DNA from: Micromonospora sp. CPCC 205371
Lineage (GTDB): Bacteria; Actinomycetota; Actinomycetes; Mycobacteriales; Micromonosporaceae
Assembly: GCF_026130045.1 (NCBI RefSeq)
Contig: NZ_JAIBNX010000031.1
Location: 1 to 48,212, forward strand
DNA length: 48,212 nucleotides
Reading direction: 5' to 3'
In this document: positions 15,417-24,629 of the stretch, one piece after another
How the letters are laid out: each line of letters begins with the position of its first letter
How positions within the stretch are numbered: the first letter of the stretch is position 1
Program-made: the position numbers and the translations under genes
Notes under the pieces: model-generated
Seen by the model: only the letters and a program-made list of their open reading frames with translations
The model's database searches: none
Told to the model about the DNA's origin: nothing

Positions 15417-16073
15417 GTGGCCTATCCCCCGCCTTCCACGCCGTTCCCACCGCCCGCCGCACCTCCGAAGAACCGCAATGGCCTTCTGATCGGCTTGCTC
15501 GTGGCCGGCGCGGTAGCGGTGGTCATGCTCACCGCCTGCGGTGTCGGCGGCTTCCTGCTCTACCGGGCGTACAGCGACTCCGACGAAGCCGCCAGCGGCT
15601 CCAGCTCGGGCGCCGAGATCGAGGGGCTGATCGACTACCGCGCGACGAACCCCGGTGCCCTCTCCCAGAACCACATCACCAGCCCGGTCGCGTACCCGAT
15701 GACGCCTCCCGCCGGCGGCCCGCACTTCGGCGACTGGCAGAACTGCGTCGGCGACGTGTACACCGCACCCATCGTGGACGGGAACGCCGTACACAGCCTC
15801 GAACACGGCGCGGTGTGGATCACGTACAAGCCCGGCCTCGCGGCCTCCGATGTGGAGAGTCTCGCCGCGAAGGTGCGCGGGCAGGCGTACATGATGATGA
15901 GCCCGTACCCCGGCCAGACCGCGCCGATCTCGTTGCAGGCGTGGGGTTACCAGCTCAGCGTCGACAGCGCCGGCGACGACCGGATCGACGAGTTCATCCG
16001 GCAGTTCCGGCAGACCGCCACCATGGAGCCCGGCGCCACATGCGCGGCCGGCATCACGAGCACCACGGGGTGA
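15417..16073 (+). CDS. DUF3105 family single-pass membrane protein
   Basis: 218 residues. A short Pro-rich cytoplasmic N-terminus is followed by one membrane helix (about 20-46: GLLIGLLVAGAVAVVMLTACGVGGFLLY) and an extracytoplasmic DUF3105 domain with the family signature PPAGGPHFGDWQNCVGDVYTAP (split here as PPAGGPHFGDW and NCVGDVYTAP) and HSLEHGAVWITY, and a C-terminal GATCAAG cysteine that may pair with the first. Function of the family is unknown. The GTG at 15417 has no obvious ribosome site; a leaderless start or a start a few codons off is possible. Divergent from the XRE-cupin regulator by 43 bases. Confidence 0.85.
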   Translation: MAYPPPSTPFPPPAAPPKNRNGLLIGLLVAGAVAVVMLTACGVGGFLLYRAYSDSDEAASGSSSGAEIEGLIDYRATNPGALSQNHITSPVAYPMTPPAGGPHFGDWQNCVGDVYTAPIVDGNAVHSLEHGAVWITYKPGLAASDVESLAAKVRGQAYMMMSPYPGQTAPISLQAWGYQLSVDSAGDDRIDEFIRQFRQTATMEPGATCAAGITSTTG

Positions 16074-16094
16074 TTCGCGGATAGCGTTGGGCCC

Positions 16095-16874
16095 ATGGCT
16101 TTGATCCTTATCACGGGGGCTTCGGACGGATTGGGGCGTGCGCTCGCCACGGCGCTCGCCGACCAAGGCCACCACCTCATCGTCCACGGACGAGACGCGG
16201 CGCGCCTCGCCGACGTCGCCGCGCTGACCGGCGCCACGCCTATCCGGGCCGACCTGTCGTCGCTGGCCGAGGTGCGCCGGCTGGCCGAGGCCGTCCCGGA
16301 AGGGCTCGACGTGCTGGTCAACAACGCGGGCGTGGGCTTCGGCGCACCCGGTGCCGGCCGCGAACTCTCCGCCGACGGCTACGAGCTACGGCTCGCCGTG
16401 AACTATCTGGCGCCGTACCTGCTGACCAAGCTGGTGCTGCCCCGCATGGCGCGCGAGACGCCGGCCCGGATCGTCAACGTGGCGTCCGTCGGCCAGCGGC
16501 CGCTCGACCTGGCCGACCCGATGATGGAACGCGGCTACGACGGCGTCGAGGCATACCGCCGGTCAAAGCTTGCCCTGATCGCACACACCTTCGACCTGGC
16601 GGAGGAACTGGCCGGCACCCTGGTCACGGCGAACTGCCTGCATCCCGCCTCGCTGATGCCGACCACGATGGTGCGTGAGGCCGGCTGGGGCGAGATCGAC
16701 ACGCTGGAGAAGGGCCTGCGGGCCACGCTCAGGCTGGTCGTGGACCCGCAGCTGACCGGCGTCACCGGGCGGTACTTCGACGGCGAGCGCGAGGCGCGGG
16801 CGCTCGACCAGGCGTACGACCCGGAGTTCCGCAAGCAACTGCGCGAACTCACCGAATCTCTGATAGGCAGGTAG
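16095..16874 (+). CDS. Short-chain dehydrogenase/reductase (classical, complete triad)
   Basis: 259 residues. Complete classical SDR: cofactor loop TGASDGLG (7-14), NNAG (76-79), Ser131 in NVASVG, and YRRSK with Tyr154 and Lys158. The long loop between Ser and Tyr (RPLDLADPMMERGYDGVEA) and the C-terminal half resemble retinol-dehydrogenase/WW-oxidoreductase-like bacterial SDRs that act on lipophilic alcohols or ketones with NADP(H). Two bases separate its stop from the next start, so it is co-transcribed with the VOC protein. Substrate unknown. Confidence 0.9.
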   Translation: MALILITGASDGLGRALATALADQGHHLIVHGRDAARLADVAALTGATPIRADLSSLAEVRRLAEAVPEGLDVLVNNAGVGFGAPGAGRELSADGYELRLAVNYLAPYLLTKLVLPRMARETPARIVNVASVGQRPLDLADPMMERGYDGVEAYRRSKLALIAHTFDLAEELAGTLVTANCLHPASLMPTTMVREAGWGEIDTLEKGLRATLRLVVDPQLTGVTGRYFDGEREARALDQAYDPEFRKQLRELTESLIGR

Positions 16875-16876
16875 CT

Positions 16877-17251
16877 ATGCCTAGCTTCACGCTGGCCGGC
16901 GTCGTGCTCGGCGCTCCGAAGGCCCGCGACCTCGCCGACTTTTACCACCGGCTGCTCGGCTGGCAGTTCGGCGACGACGATGACGACTGGTCGACGCTGA
17001 TCCCACCGGATGGCGGACCGAAGCTGTCGTTCCAGACCGAGGTCCACCATGTGCCACCGGTGTGGCCGGCCGGCCCAGGTGACCAGCAGATGATGGTGCA
17101 CCTCGACATCCGCGTCGACGACCTGGAGACGGCGGGCGCCCACGCGGTGGCCTGTGGGGCGGTGCTGGCGAAGTTCCAGCCGCAGGAAGACGTCCGGGTG
17201 TACCTCGACCCGGCCGGCCACCCGTTCTGCCTGTTCCTCCCGGGCGCCTAG
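16877..17251 (+). CDS. VOC-superfamily (glyoxalase/dioxygenase fold) protein
   Basis: 124 residues, one VOC domain made of two beta-alpha-beta-beta-beta units: FTLAGVVLGAPKARDLADFYHRLLGW opens the first (GVVLGAPKARDLADFYHRLL) and MMVHLDIRVDDLE the second, ending in the typical YLDPAGHPFCLFLPG. Candidate metal ligands at the family positions are His100 region residues (VHLDI) and the terminal D-P-A-G-H-P, but I cannot assign a complete metal site. Many such actinobacterial proteins bind drugs or act as lyases; nothing specific is visible. Its TAG and the stop of the convergent cupin gene share the bases CTAG. Confidence 0.84.
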   Translation: MPSFTLAGVVLGAPKARDLADFYHRLLGWQFGDDDDDWSTLIPPDGGPKLSFQTEVHHVPPVWPAGPGDQQMMVHLDIRVDDLETAGAHAVACGAVLAKFQPQEDVRVYLDPAGHPFCLFLPGA

Positions 17252-17640
17252 CTGGAGGGCGGCTCGTCCTTGCCTGCCTCCTCCAGCTCGTCGGCCTCCT
17301 CCTTGGTGCGGTGCACCGCCTCGGGAGCATGCTCGGGAGGTCCGTAGACGGTGTAGAGGACCAGCGGGTTCGGCCCGGTGTTGACGAAGTTGTGCTTGGT
17401 GCCGGCGGGCACGGCCACCAGGTCGCCCTGCGCCACCTTCCGGGTCCTACCGGCCACACGGGCCTCCCCGACGCCGCTGACGAACGTCAGGATCTGGTCG
17501 ACATCGTCGTGGACCTCCTCGCCGATCTCGCCGCCGGCCGGGATCGTCATGATCACAAGCTGGGAGTGCTTGCCAGTCCACAGCACGCGGCGGAAGTCCG
17601 GGTTCTCTTCAGCGACGGTCGCGATCGTGAAGTGCTCCAT
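17248..17640 (-). CDS. Small single-domain cupin protein
   Basis: 130 residues from ATG 17640 (a GTG at 17664 would add eight). One cupin barrel: WTGKHSQLVIMTIPAGGEIGEEVHDDVDQ carries the first motif (EIGEEVHDDVDQ, with Glu, His and Gln/Glu ligand candidates), and GDLVAVPAGTKHNFVNTG the second with its His. This pattern is that of the widespread YxaG/RemF-like small cupins that bind Mn or Fe; catalytic role unknown. The C-terminal 20 residues are Glu/Lys rich and probably disordered. Its short divergent spacer to the K+ channel gene holds both promoters. Confidence 0.85.
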   Translation of the reverse strand: MEHFTIATVAEENPDFRRVLWTGKHSQLVIMTIPAGGEIGEEVHDDVDQILTFVSGVGEARVAGRTRKVAQGDLVAVPAGTKHNFVNTGPNPLVLYTVYGPPEHAPEAVHRTKEEADELEEAGKDEPPSS

Positions 17641-17718
17641 GCGCCCGGTGTTACCCAGCTCCACCGCTGGTCATGCCTCGCCCACTATGGTGTAGAGCGT
17701 GCCGGCAGGAGGACCGCT

Positions 17719-18738
17719 GTGATTCACCTACCCACCGCGACACGGGGGCCACTGCGGGCACTCGCGGTGCGCCTGTTCGCCGCCATCAGCCTGATCCTCT
17801 TCATCGTGTTCGTGGTCTATCTCGACCGCGACGGATACCGTGATGGCGACGACACGAGCGGTTTGACCCTGCTCGACTGCTTCTACTACACGGTCGTGTC
17901 GCTGTCGACCACTGGCTACGGCGACATCACGCCGATCACGCCCCAGGCGCGGCTGGTAAACGTCCTCGTGGTCACGCCGGCACGAGTACTGTTTCTGATC
18001 ATCCTGGTCGGCACCACACTGGAGGTGCTGACCGAGCAGTACCGGACCAACGCACGTCTCGCGCGGTGGAGAAGGCATTTGAAGGACCACGTCATCGTCT
18101 GCGGGTACGGGACGAAAGGGCGCAGCGCGGTGGGCGCGCTGCGAGAAAGCGGCTTCGACGTCAGGCGCATCGTCGTGGTCGAGTCGGACCGCGCGTCGGT
18201 GCGGCGTGCCGCCGCCGACGGCCTCGTCGCCATCGAGGGGTCGGCAACCCAGTCGACCGTACTGATGGACGCGCACATCAAGGACGCCAAGGCGGTCATC
18301 GTCGCGACCGACACCGACGAAGCTTCGGTACTGGTCACGCTTACCGCCCGGCAGCTCACGGCCGGCAAGGTGCGCATCATCGCCGCGGCACGCGAGGCGG
18401 AAAACGCACCGCTGCTCAAGCAGAGCGGCGCTCACCAGGTGATCGTCTCGTCGGCGACGGCCGGGCGCCTGCTGGGCCTGTCCACGTCGGCGCCGCCCCT
18501 GATCGACGTCGTCGAAGACCTGCTGACCCCGGGCGCGGGCATGGCGCTCGCGCTGCGCTCGGCGGCCCGCGACGAGGTGGGGCGCTCGCCGCGCGAGGTG
18601 ACCGAGCCGGTCATCGCGCTGGTGCGGCTGGGCCGGATCATCTCCTTGGCCAAGCCCGAGAGCGCCAAGATCGAGACCGGTGACCTGCTCGTGTACGTCC
18701 GCGACGACCGCCCGAGCCCGGTGACCGCCTCAGCCTGA
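17719..18738 (+). CDS. Two-TM potassium channel with cytosolic RCK (TrkA-N/TrkA-C) domain
   Basis: 339 residues. TM1 about 13-35, pore helix and selectivity filter FYYTVVSLSTTGYGDITP with TTGYGD at 64-69, TM2 about 78-103, then a regulator-of-K-conductance domain from about 122: VIVCGYGTKGRSAVGALRE is the nucleotide-binding strand-helix (GYGTKG 129-134), VVVESD the acidic end of strand two, and a TrkA-C domain closes the protein. This is the MthK/GsuK-type arrangement: a homotetrameric K+ channel gated by nucleotide or Ca2+ through RCK rings. AGGAGG six bases before the GTG fixes the start. The 3' end overlaps the convergent VWA gene by nine bases. Confidence 0.95.
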   Translation: MIHLPTATRGPLRALAVRLFAAISLILFIVFVVYLDRDGYRDGDDTSGLTLLDCFYYTVVSLSTTGYGDITPITPQARLVNVLVVTPARVLFLIILVGTTLEVLTEQYRTNARLARWRRHLKDHVIVCGYGTKGRSAVGALRESGFDVRRIVVVESDRASVRRAAADGLVAIEGSATQSTVLMDAHIKDAKAVIVATDTDEASVLVTLTARQLTAGKVRIIAAAREAENAPLLKQSGAHQVIVSSATAGRLLGLSTSAPPLIDVVEDLLTPGAGMALALRSAARDEVGRSPREVTEPVIALVRLGRIISLAKPESAKIETGDLLVYVRDDRPSPVTASA

Positions 18739-20688
18739 CGTGCGGCGGCCACGGCGGGCGCGGATGTAGTCCGCGACCACGTACCGGCCAAGGTCTTCCG
18801 CGTCGGGTGTAAACACGCGACCGCCCGAGCGCCGGGCCACCGCGTCGACGAAGCGGCGCAGCGCCTCGTCTTCTCCGAGCATGAAGAGGTTGAGCGTGGC
18901 GCCGTACCGGGTGAGTTGGTCGACCTCGGTGATCGTCGCCTCGACCGTCTCGCGCAGGGGCGGCCAGTAGAAGACCGCCTCGCCGTCGGCTTCGAGGTGG
19001 GCGGTCGGCTCTCCGTCGGTCACCACCAGCACCACCGGCTCGGAGCCGGAATGCTTGCGCAGGTGCCGGCCGGCCAGCTTCAGCGCGTGATGCAGGTTGG
19101 TGCCCTGCACGTAGTCGGGCTCGACGGCGGCCAGCTCGGTCGGCGTCAGCGGCATCGCGTACCGGCCAAAGCCCACGATCTGCAGCGCGTCCTGCGGAAA
19201 CTTCGTGGCGACCAGGTGCGACAGCGCGAGCGCGGTCTGCTTCATAGGCCCCCAGCGCCCGTCGGCCACCATCGAGAACGACAGGTCGACGCAGAGCGCG
19301 ACCGCCGCCGAGGCCCGCCGCTCGGTCTCGACCACCTCGAAGTCGTCGACGGTCAGCTCGACCGGCACCGCCTCACCACGGCGGCGTACCGCGTTGCCGA
19401 CCGTACGCACCACGTCGATCGGCTGCTCGTCGCCGTACGCCCATGCCCGCGACGCGCCGGTGATCTCGCCCGCCGCTCCTGCGTCGCGCAGGTCGTGCTC
19501 GCCGCGCCGGCGGCCCGACAGGTCGGCGAACACCGTACGCAGAGCCGTGGCACCGAGCCGGCGAAGCGCCTTGGGGCTCAGGGTCAGCCCGTCGGCGCCC
19601 CGGGTCACCCACCCCTGCCGGCGCAGCTCCCGCTCAAGTTCCTGGAGCCGGCGTACGTCGCCCGCCGCGTCGCGGCCCAGGATGCGCTCGACCGACTCCA
19701 CGTCGACGTCGTCGAGGGTGGCGCCCGGATGCTCCTGGCCTAGCTGGTCGAGCAGGTCGTCGAGGTCACCGATCTCCGCGAGGGCGCCCGCCGCCTCGCC
19801 GTACCCGAGCCCCTCCCGGCCCCGGACCTGAGCCCGCCGGTCCCAGGCCAGGTCGGGACGGAGCGTGCGGAGGTTCGCCGTCAGGCGGTCCATCTCGCCG
19901 GCGAGGCCGGCGTTGCCGAGCGCCTGGGCCATGAGCCGCGACAGCTCCTCCTGCTGCTGCGGCGAGAGGGAACGCATCAGCCGCTCGCCGGCCGCCGCCC
20001 GCCTGGCGAGCGCGTCGATCAGCTCGTCTACGGTGGCTGGTTTTTCCGGGAAGTAGTCGCCGTGGCGCCGCATGAACTCGGCGAACGTGTCTGTGGTGTC
20101 CTCGCCCCGGGCGTGCCGGTCGAGCAGGTCGTTGAGATCGCGGAGCATCTCGGCCATCCGCTGCTGGGCGGCCGGGTCGCTGAGCCCTTCGCGGAGGCCG
20201 GCGAAGCGCTGCTCCAGTACCTCGTCGCGCAGCCCGTCGAGGATCTGCTGGTAGAGGCCGCGGGCCTCGTCGCTGGCCCACTCGTAGTCGGACAGCTCCT
20301 CGACCGCTCGCGCGGTCGACCGGGGCAGGTTGTCGAGGCGCGCCCGGGCGAAGCGGGCGTCGTCGCCCGGACGGCGGGACAGCTCGTCGCGCTCGGCGGC
20401 GAGCGCCTGGTCGAGCAGCGCCTGGGAGCGGGTGACCGCACCGTCGAGGTTGCCCCGACGCATCGCCTCTCGGCGCAGTCGCCGGGCGCGGGCGGCCAGC
20501 TCGTCGAGGCCGCGACCGCCGTCGGGGCCCCGCCGGAGCAGGTTACGCAGCGCGTCGCGCAGGCTGCCGCCACCGAGCACCTCGGAACCGACCCGGTCGA
20601 CGGCGGCGCGCACGTCGTACGGCGGCGCGAGCGGATCGGGCCCGCCACGCCACGCGCCGTACCGGTACCGGTTCATGCGGTTGTTCAT
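18730..20688 (-). CDS. VWA-domain protein, partner of the upstream MoxR-type ATPase
   Basis: 652 residues. Residues 1-450 are charged and mainly helical, with Arg/Asp-rich segments and no membrane helix. The C-terminal von Willebrand A domain (about 455-645) has a complete MIDAS: DLSFS at 468-472, the Thr in YVQGTNLHHAL and the Asp in VLVVTDGEPT. Its start overlaps the ATPase stop (ATGA). MoxR/ChlI-type AAA ATPases with VWA partners act as chaperones in metal insertion or complex activation; this soluble two-gene form is conserved in actinobacteria but its client is unknown to me. Ends nine bases inside the convergent channel gene. Confidence 0.9.
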   Translation of the reverse strand: MNNRMNRYRYGAWRGGPDPLAPPYDVRAAVDRVGSEVLGGGSLRDALRNLLRRGPDGGRGLDELAARARRLRREAMRRGNLDGAVTRSQALLDQALAAERDELSRRPGDDARFARARLDNLPRSTARAVEELSDYEWASDEARGLYQQILDGLRDEVLEQRFAGLREGLSDPAAQQRMAEMLRDLNDLLDRHARGEDTTDTFAEFMRRHGDYFPEKPATVDELIDALARRAAAGERLMRSLSPQQQEELSRLMAQALGNAGLAGEMDRLTANLRTLRPDLAWDRRAQVRGREGLGYGEAAGALAEIGDLDDLLDQLGQEHPGATLDDVDVESVERILGRDAAGDVRRLQELERELRRQGWVTRGADGLTLSPKALRRLGATALRTVFADLSGRRRGEHDLRDAGAAGEITGASRAWAYGDEQPIDVVRTVGNAVRRRGEAVPVELTVDDFEVVETERRASAAVALCVDLSFSMVADGRWGPMKQTALALSHLVATKFPQDALQIVGFGRYAMPLTPTELAAVEPDYVQGTNLHHALKLAGRHLRKHSGSEPVVLVVTDGEPTAHLEADGEAVFYWPPLRETVEATITEVDQLTRYGATLNLFMLGEDEALRRFVDAVARRSGGRVFTPDAEDLGRYVVADYIRARRGRRTSG

Positions 20689-22088
20689 TCCCGGCTGCCG
20701 TAGAGGGTGCGGCCTTCGTCGGTCAGCGCCTTGGAGAGCCGGCGGGTCAGGTGCAGCCCTTCCAGCACGAACTCCACCCCGGCCGCCGCCTGCCCCGCGT
20801 TGGGCGCGTCGTCGAAGCCCAGGCGCTCCAGCACCTTGGCGAGGCCCGGCACGGTGCCCACCTGGCGCAGCAGGTCTGCCGCTCCGACCAGGTCGCCGGT
20901 CTCGATGATCGCGCCGTCGGCGACCAGATCGGTGAAGCCCGACAGGTCGAGCCCGCCGAGCCGGCCGCGGAACGTCTCCGCGCTGGCCGTACGAAGGAGA
21001 TGAGACAGAACCTCGATCTCGCGTCCCTCTTCACCGCTCTCGAACTCGACCTTGCCGCGCAGCGTGCTCACCACGGACGCCGCGTCACCCACGCGCGCCA
21101 CCGGTTCGCGCTCACCGAGCAGGCCAGCGCGGCGCAGCGCCGAGGCGGCCACGGTCTCGGCGGCGGCGATCGCGAACCGCGCGGACACTCCGGAGCGCGC
21201 GTCGACCGAGGGCGAGTCTCGAACCGCGCGGGCGAACCGTGCCACCACCTCCAGGACGTGCTCGGGCACCTCGGCGACGAGATGCGCCTCCTGGCGGATC
21301 AGGCTCAGCTCCAGATCGAGCTCGAGCGGGTAGTGGGTGCGGACCTCGGCGCCGAACCGGTCCTTGAGCGGCGTGATGATCCGGCCGCGGTTGGTGTAGT
21401 CCTCGGGGTTGGCGCTCGCCACGAGCAGCAGGTCTAGGGGCAGCCGGAGCTGGTATCCGCGCACCTGGATGTCGCGCTCCTCCAGCACGTTGAGCAGCGA
21501 CACCTGGATGCGCTCGGCCAGGTCGGGCAGCTCGTTGACGGCGAAGATGCCGCGATTGGTGCGCGGTACGAGTCCGAAGTGGATGGTCTCCGGGTCGCCG
21601 AGGGTGCGGCCCTGTGCCACCCGGATCGGGTCGACGTCACCGATCAGGTCGCCCACGCTGGTGTCGGGCGTGGCCAGCTTCTCGCCGTATCGCATCGAGC
21701 GGTGCAACCAGACCACCGGCAGGTCGTCGCCGAGCTCCTCGGCCAGCCGCCGGGACACCGGGGTGATCGGGTGGTACGGGTGCTCGTTGAGCTCGGAGCC
21801 GGCGATCACCGGCGTCCACTCGTCGAGCAACTCGACCAGCGAGCGGATGACCCGGGTCTTGCCCTGCCCGCGCTCGCCGAGCAGTACCAGGTCGTGGCCG
21901 GCGAGCAGGGCCCGCTCGACCTCGGGCAGCACGGTGCCGTCGTACCCGACGATGCCGGGGAACCGTGGCGTGCCGTCGCGCATTCGGGCCAGGAGGTTCG
22001 CGCGCAGCTCCTGCTTCACCGTGCGGTGCTCGTGGCCGCTCGCGCGCAGCTCACCCAGCGTCTTGACCGTCTCGTGCAATAAGGTCAC
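20685..22088 (-). CDS. MoxR/magnesium-chelatase-like AAA+ ATPase
   Basis: 467 residues. Walker A GERGQGKT at 71-78; the Walker B region reads GIFAVNELPDLAERIQ (NELPD at 185-189), the form used by Mg-chelatase ChlI/BchI and MoxR proteins; the sensor region LLLVASANPEDYTNRGRIITPLKDRFG carries the N-P and the arginine finger stretch. The VNELPDL and the inserted GSELNEHPYHPITP are typical of the sigma-54-interaction-like subfamily often annotated as ChlI component. Probably forms a hexamer that remodels a client together with the VWA protein whose gene overlaps by four bases. Divergent from a STAND regulator. Confidence 0.92.
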   Translation of the reverse strand: MTLLHETVKTLGELRASGHEHRTVKQELRANLLARMRDGTPRFPGIVGYDGTVLPEVERALLAGHDLVLLGERGQGKTRVIRSLVELLDEWTPVIAGSELNEHPYHPITPVSRRLAEELGDDLPVVWLHRSMRYGEKLATPDTSVGDLIGDVDPIRVAQGRTLGDPETIHFGLVPRTNRGIFAVNELPDLAERIQVSLLNVLEERDIQVRGYQLRLPLDLLLVASANPEDYTNRGRIITPLKDRFGAEVRTHYPLELDLELSLIRQEAHLVAEVPEHVLEVVARFARAVRDSPSVDARSGVSARFAIAAAETVAASALRRAGLLGEREPVARVGDAASVVSTLRGKVEFESGEEGREIEVLSHLLRTASAETFRGRLGGLDLSGFTDLVADGAIIETGDLVGAADLLRQVGTVPGLAKVLERLGFDDAPNAGQAAAGVEFVLEGLHLTRRLSKALTDEGRTLYGSRE

Positions 22089-22132
22089 CCGGCCAACGCT
22101 AGCTCGCTGGTGTTACAAGGCTGGTCGGCGCC

Positions 22133-22153
22133 GCCGGACAAGCCTTTGTCGGC
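22133..22153. promoter_or_regulatory. Inverted repeat in the divergent ATPase/STAND promoter region
   Basis: GACAA-GCCT-TTGTC (22137-22150) is perfect, and the flanking GCC/GGC extends it with one bulged base. It is followed by CATACGAT (TACGAT 22156-22161), a good -10 candidate for the plus-strand gene. Operator or RNA hairpin; no binding protein can be named. Confidence 0.3.
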
Positions 22154-22214
22154 CATACGATGCTTCAAGCGAAACTCCATCAACGCATCTCTATCCTTTG
22201 GCGGGGGTTGGGCG

Positions 22215-24548
22215 ATGGGTGGAGCGTTGACCGAGATCGAGACGCGTGAGGACCTGGCGCGCGCATTGCGGCACCTGCGTCGCCGCGAGGCGCACGAGCG
22301 GTGCCTTCCCGAGCTGACCTATCGGGAGCTCGCGGCGAAGACCGGCTGGTCGGTCGGCGTGATCGGTGGGTACTTCTCAGGCAAGGTGCTCCCGTCGACG
22401 AACCGGTTCGACACGCTGGTGCGGCTGCTCGGCGCCACGCCTGCCGAGCAGGGCGCGCTGGCCACCGCGCGCGACCGGGTGGCCGACCGCGACCGGGTGG
22501 CGGCGGACGAGCCGCCCTCAGCCACCTCGCCGTTGGCGCCGCGCCAACTGCCGGCCGACGTGTACGGCTTCACGGGCCGCGCCGGCCAGTTGGCCGAGTT
22601 GGACAAGCTGCTGGACGGACCCGGCGCCGTCGTCGCCGTCGTGTCGGGCACGGCGGGCGTTGGCAAGACCGCTTTGGCCGTGCACTGGGCGCACCGGGTG
22701 GCCGACCGGTTTCCCGACGGCCAGCTCTACGTCAACCTGCGCGGATTCGACCCGGGAGGCGCGCCGCTCGACCCCTCGGCCGCCGTCCGCGGGTTCCTCA
22801 TCGCGCTGGGCGCATCGGCCGGGCAGATACCGGCTGATCTTGACGAGCAGACCGCGCAGTACCGGAGCCTCCTGGCCACAAGGCGGGTGCTCGTGCTGCT
22901 CGACAACGCGCACGACGCGGCCCAGGTCCGGCCGCTCCTGCCCGGCTCGCCCGGCTGCGTCGTGGTGGCCACGAGCCGCAACCGGCTGGCCGGCCTGGTG
23001 GTGACCGACGGCGCCCGGCCGGTACCGCTGGATCTGATGCCGGCCGACGAAGCGCGCGAGCTGATCGCGCGGCGGCTGTCCGCCGACCGCGTGGCCGCCG
23101 AGCCGGCAGCGCTGGCGGAGATCGTCGCGCGTTGCAGCGGGCTGCCGCTGGCGCTGGCCATCGCCGCGGCCAGGGCGGCAACCGACAGCGACCTGCCGCT
23201 CGCGCGCCTGGCCGCCGAGCTCGAAGGCGCCGGCGACCGCCTCGACGCGCTCGACGTCGGAGACGCCGCCTCAGACGTGCGCACGGTGTTCTCGTGGTCG
23301 TACCGGATGCTGCCTGACCGCACCGCGCGGCTCTTCCGCCTCCTCGGCCTGCATCCGGGGCCCGACCTCGGCGTCGCAGCGGCGGCAAGCCTGGCCGGGC
23401 TGCGCCCGGCCGCCGCCCGCGCGGCGCTCGTCGAGCTGGCCCGCGCACATCTGATCACCGAGACAGCGTCGGGCCGGTTCGCCTTCCACGACCTGCTTCG
23501 CGTGTACGCCGCCGAGCTGGCCAGCGCCGACGACGGCACGAGCGCTCTTTCGCGTCTTCTGGATCACTACGCACGCACCGCCTATACCGCCGCGACGCTG
23601 ATCGACCCGCAGCGCGAGGAGGCGCCGCCGTCATCGCCGGCACCGGGTGTGGCGCTCGACGACCTCGCCGGGCGCACCGAGGCCCTGGCCTGGTTCGCGG
23701 CCGAGCATCAGGTCCTGGTCGCGGCGGTCTCGCTGGCCGCGGAGCGGGGCTTCCCGGAGCACGCCTGCCAGCTCGCGTGGCGGCTCGGCGGGTTCCAGCA
23801 GCTCAACGCGCACATGCCGGAGTGGTTGGGCATGGTGCGGACCGGGCTGGCGGCGGCCCAGCGCCTGCGCGATCGCCTCTGGCTGGCGCGGATGCACCGC
23901 CAGCTCATCGGCGCCTACGCGTGGTCCGGCCGGTGGGAGGAGAGCGAGCGGCACGCCGGGTTGGCCATCGCCCTGTACCGCGAGCTGGGCGACAAGGCCG
24001 GACAAGCCCGCTGCCACCGGAGCTTTTGCCTGGCCCTGGAGCGCCAGGGCCGGCACCGGGACGCGCTGGAGCACGCCCGCCAGAGCCGGGACCTGCTCGA
24101 AGGCACCGCCGACCGGGCCGGACTGGCGTACGCCTTCAACTCCGTCGGCTGGTACAGCGCGTTGGTCGGCGACTTCGAGGCGGCTCTCGACAACTGCTCA
24201 CAGGCGGTGCCACTGCTCCAGGAGAGCGGCGACCCGGTCGGCGAGGCCACCACCTGGGACAGTCTGGGGTACGCGCATCACCACCTGGGCCGGTACGAGG
24301 AGGCGGTGGCGTGCTACGAGCGAGCGCTGTCGACGTTCCGCGAGTACGGCGACCGGTACTACGAGGCCGACACTCTCGATCACCTCGGCGACACCTACCA
24401 CGCGATGGGCGACCACCGCGCGGCCCAGACCGCCTGGCGGGACGCACTGATGATCTTCAAAGACCTGCACCGATCCGAAGCGGAAGCGGTCTCCGCTAAG
24501 CTCACGACCGATCGGAGGACCCCCGGCCAGCCGGCTGGGCAGCGATGA
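22215..24548 (+). CDS. XRE-type STAND regulator: HTH, NB-ARC ATPase, C-terminal TPRs
   Basis: 777 residues from ATG 22215 (an upstream ATG at 22110 is in frame but lacks coding character). N-terminal helix-turn-helix about 10-90 (LTYRELAAKTGWSVGVIGGYFSG), NB-ARC domain from about 115 with P-loop GTAGVGKT (145-152), VLVLLDNAHD (Walker B), VVATSRNRL and GLPLALAIAAAR, then helical and tetratricopeptide repeats to the end (LGYAHHHLGRYEEAVACYERAL, LGDTYHAMGDHRAAQTAWRDAL are two clear TPR units). This is the AfsR-like regulator class without the SARP BTAD domain. Its ligand and targets are unknown. A hairpin with a short T-run follows the stop. Confidence 0.9.
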   Translation: MGGALTEIETREDLARALRHLRRREAHERCLPELTYRELAAKTGWSVGVIGGYFSGKVLPSTNRFDTLVRLLGATPAEQGALATARDRVADRDRVAADEPPSATSPLAPRQLPADVYGFTGRAGQLAELDKLLDGPGAVVAVVSGTAGVGKTALAVHWAHRVADRFPDGQLYVNLRGFDPGGAPLDPSAAVRGFLIALGASAGQIPADLDEQTAQYRSLLATRRVLVLLDNAHDAAQVRPLLPGSPGCVVVATSRNRLAGLVVTDGARPVPLDLMPADEARELIARRLSADRVAAEPAALAEIVARCSGLPLALAIAAARAATDSDLPLARLAAELEGAGDRLDALDVGDAASDVRTVFSWSYRMLPDRTARLFRLLGLHPGPDLGVAAAASLAGLRPAAARAALVELARAHLITETASGRFAFHDLLRVYAAELASADDGTSALSRLLDHYARTAYTAATLIDPQREEAPPSSPAPGVALDDLAGRTEALAWFAAEHQVLVAAVSLAAERGFPEHACQLAWRLGGFQQLNAHMPEWLGMVRTGLAAAQRLRDRLWLARMHRQLIGAYAWSGRWEESERHAGLAIALYRELGDKAGQARCHRSFCLALERQGRHRDALEHARQSRDLLEGTADRAGLAYAFNSVGWYSALVGDFEAALDNCSQAVPLLQESGDPVGEATTWDSLGYAHHHLGRYEEAVACYERALSTFREYGDRYYEADTLDHLGDTYHAMGDHRAAQTAWRDALMIFKDLHRSEAEAVSAKLTTDRRTPGQPAGQR

Positions 24549-24551
24549 AAT

Positions 24552-24586
24552 GGCGGCGCGGGTGTAACGCGTCATCCGCCGGTTTT
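24552..24586 (+). terminator. Probable terminator after the STAND gene
   Basis: GGCGG-CGCG (24552-24560) pairs with CGCG (24568-24571) and, after a four-base bulge, CCGCC (24576-24580), closing a GGTGTAA loop; GGTTTT follows. The structure begins three bases after the stop codon. Confidence 0.45.
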
Positions 24587-24629
24587 GCGCAACTGACCGG
24601 ACACTCAACTTCGCCAAGTACCCCTACGT

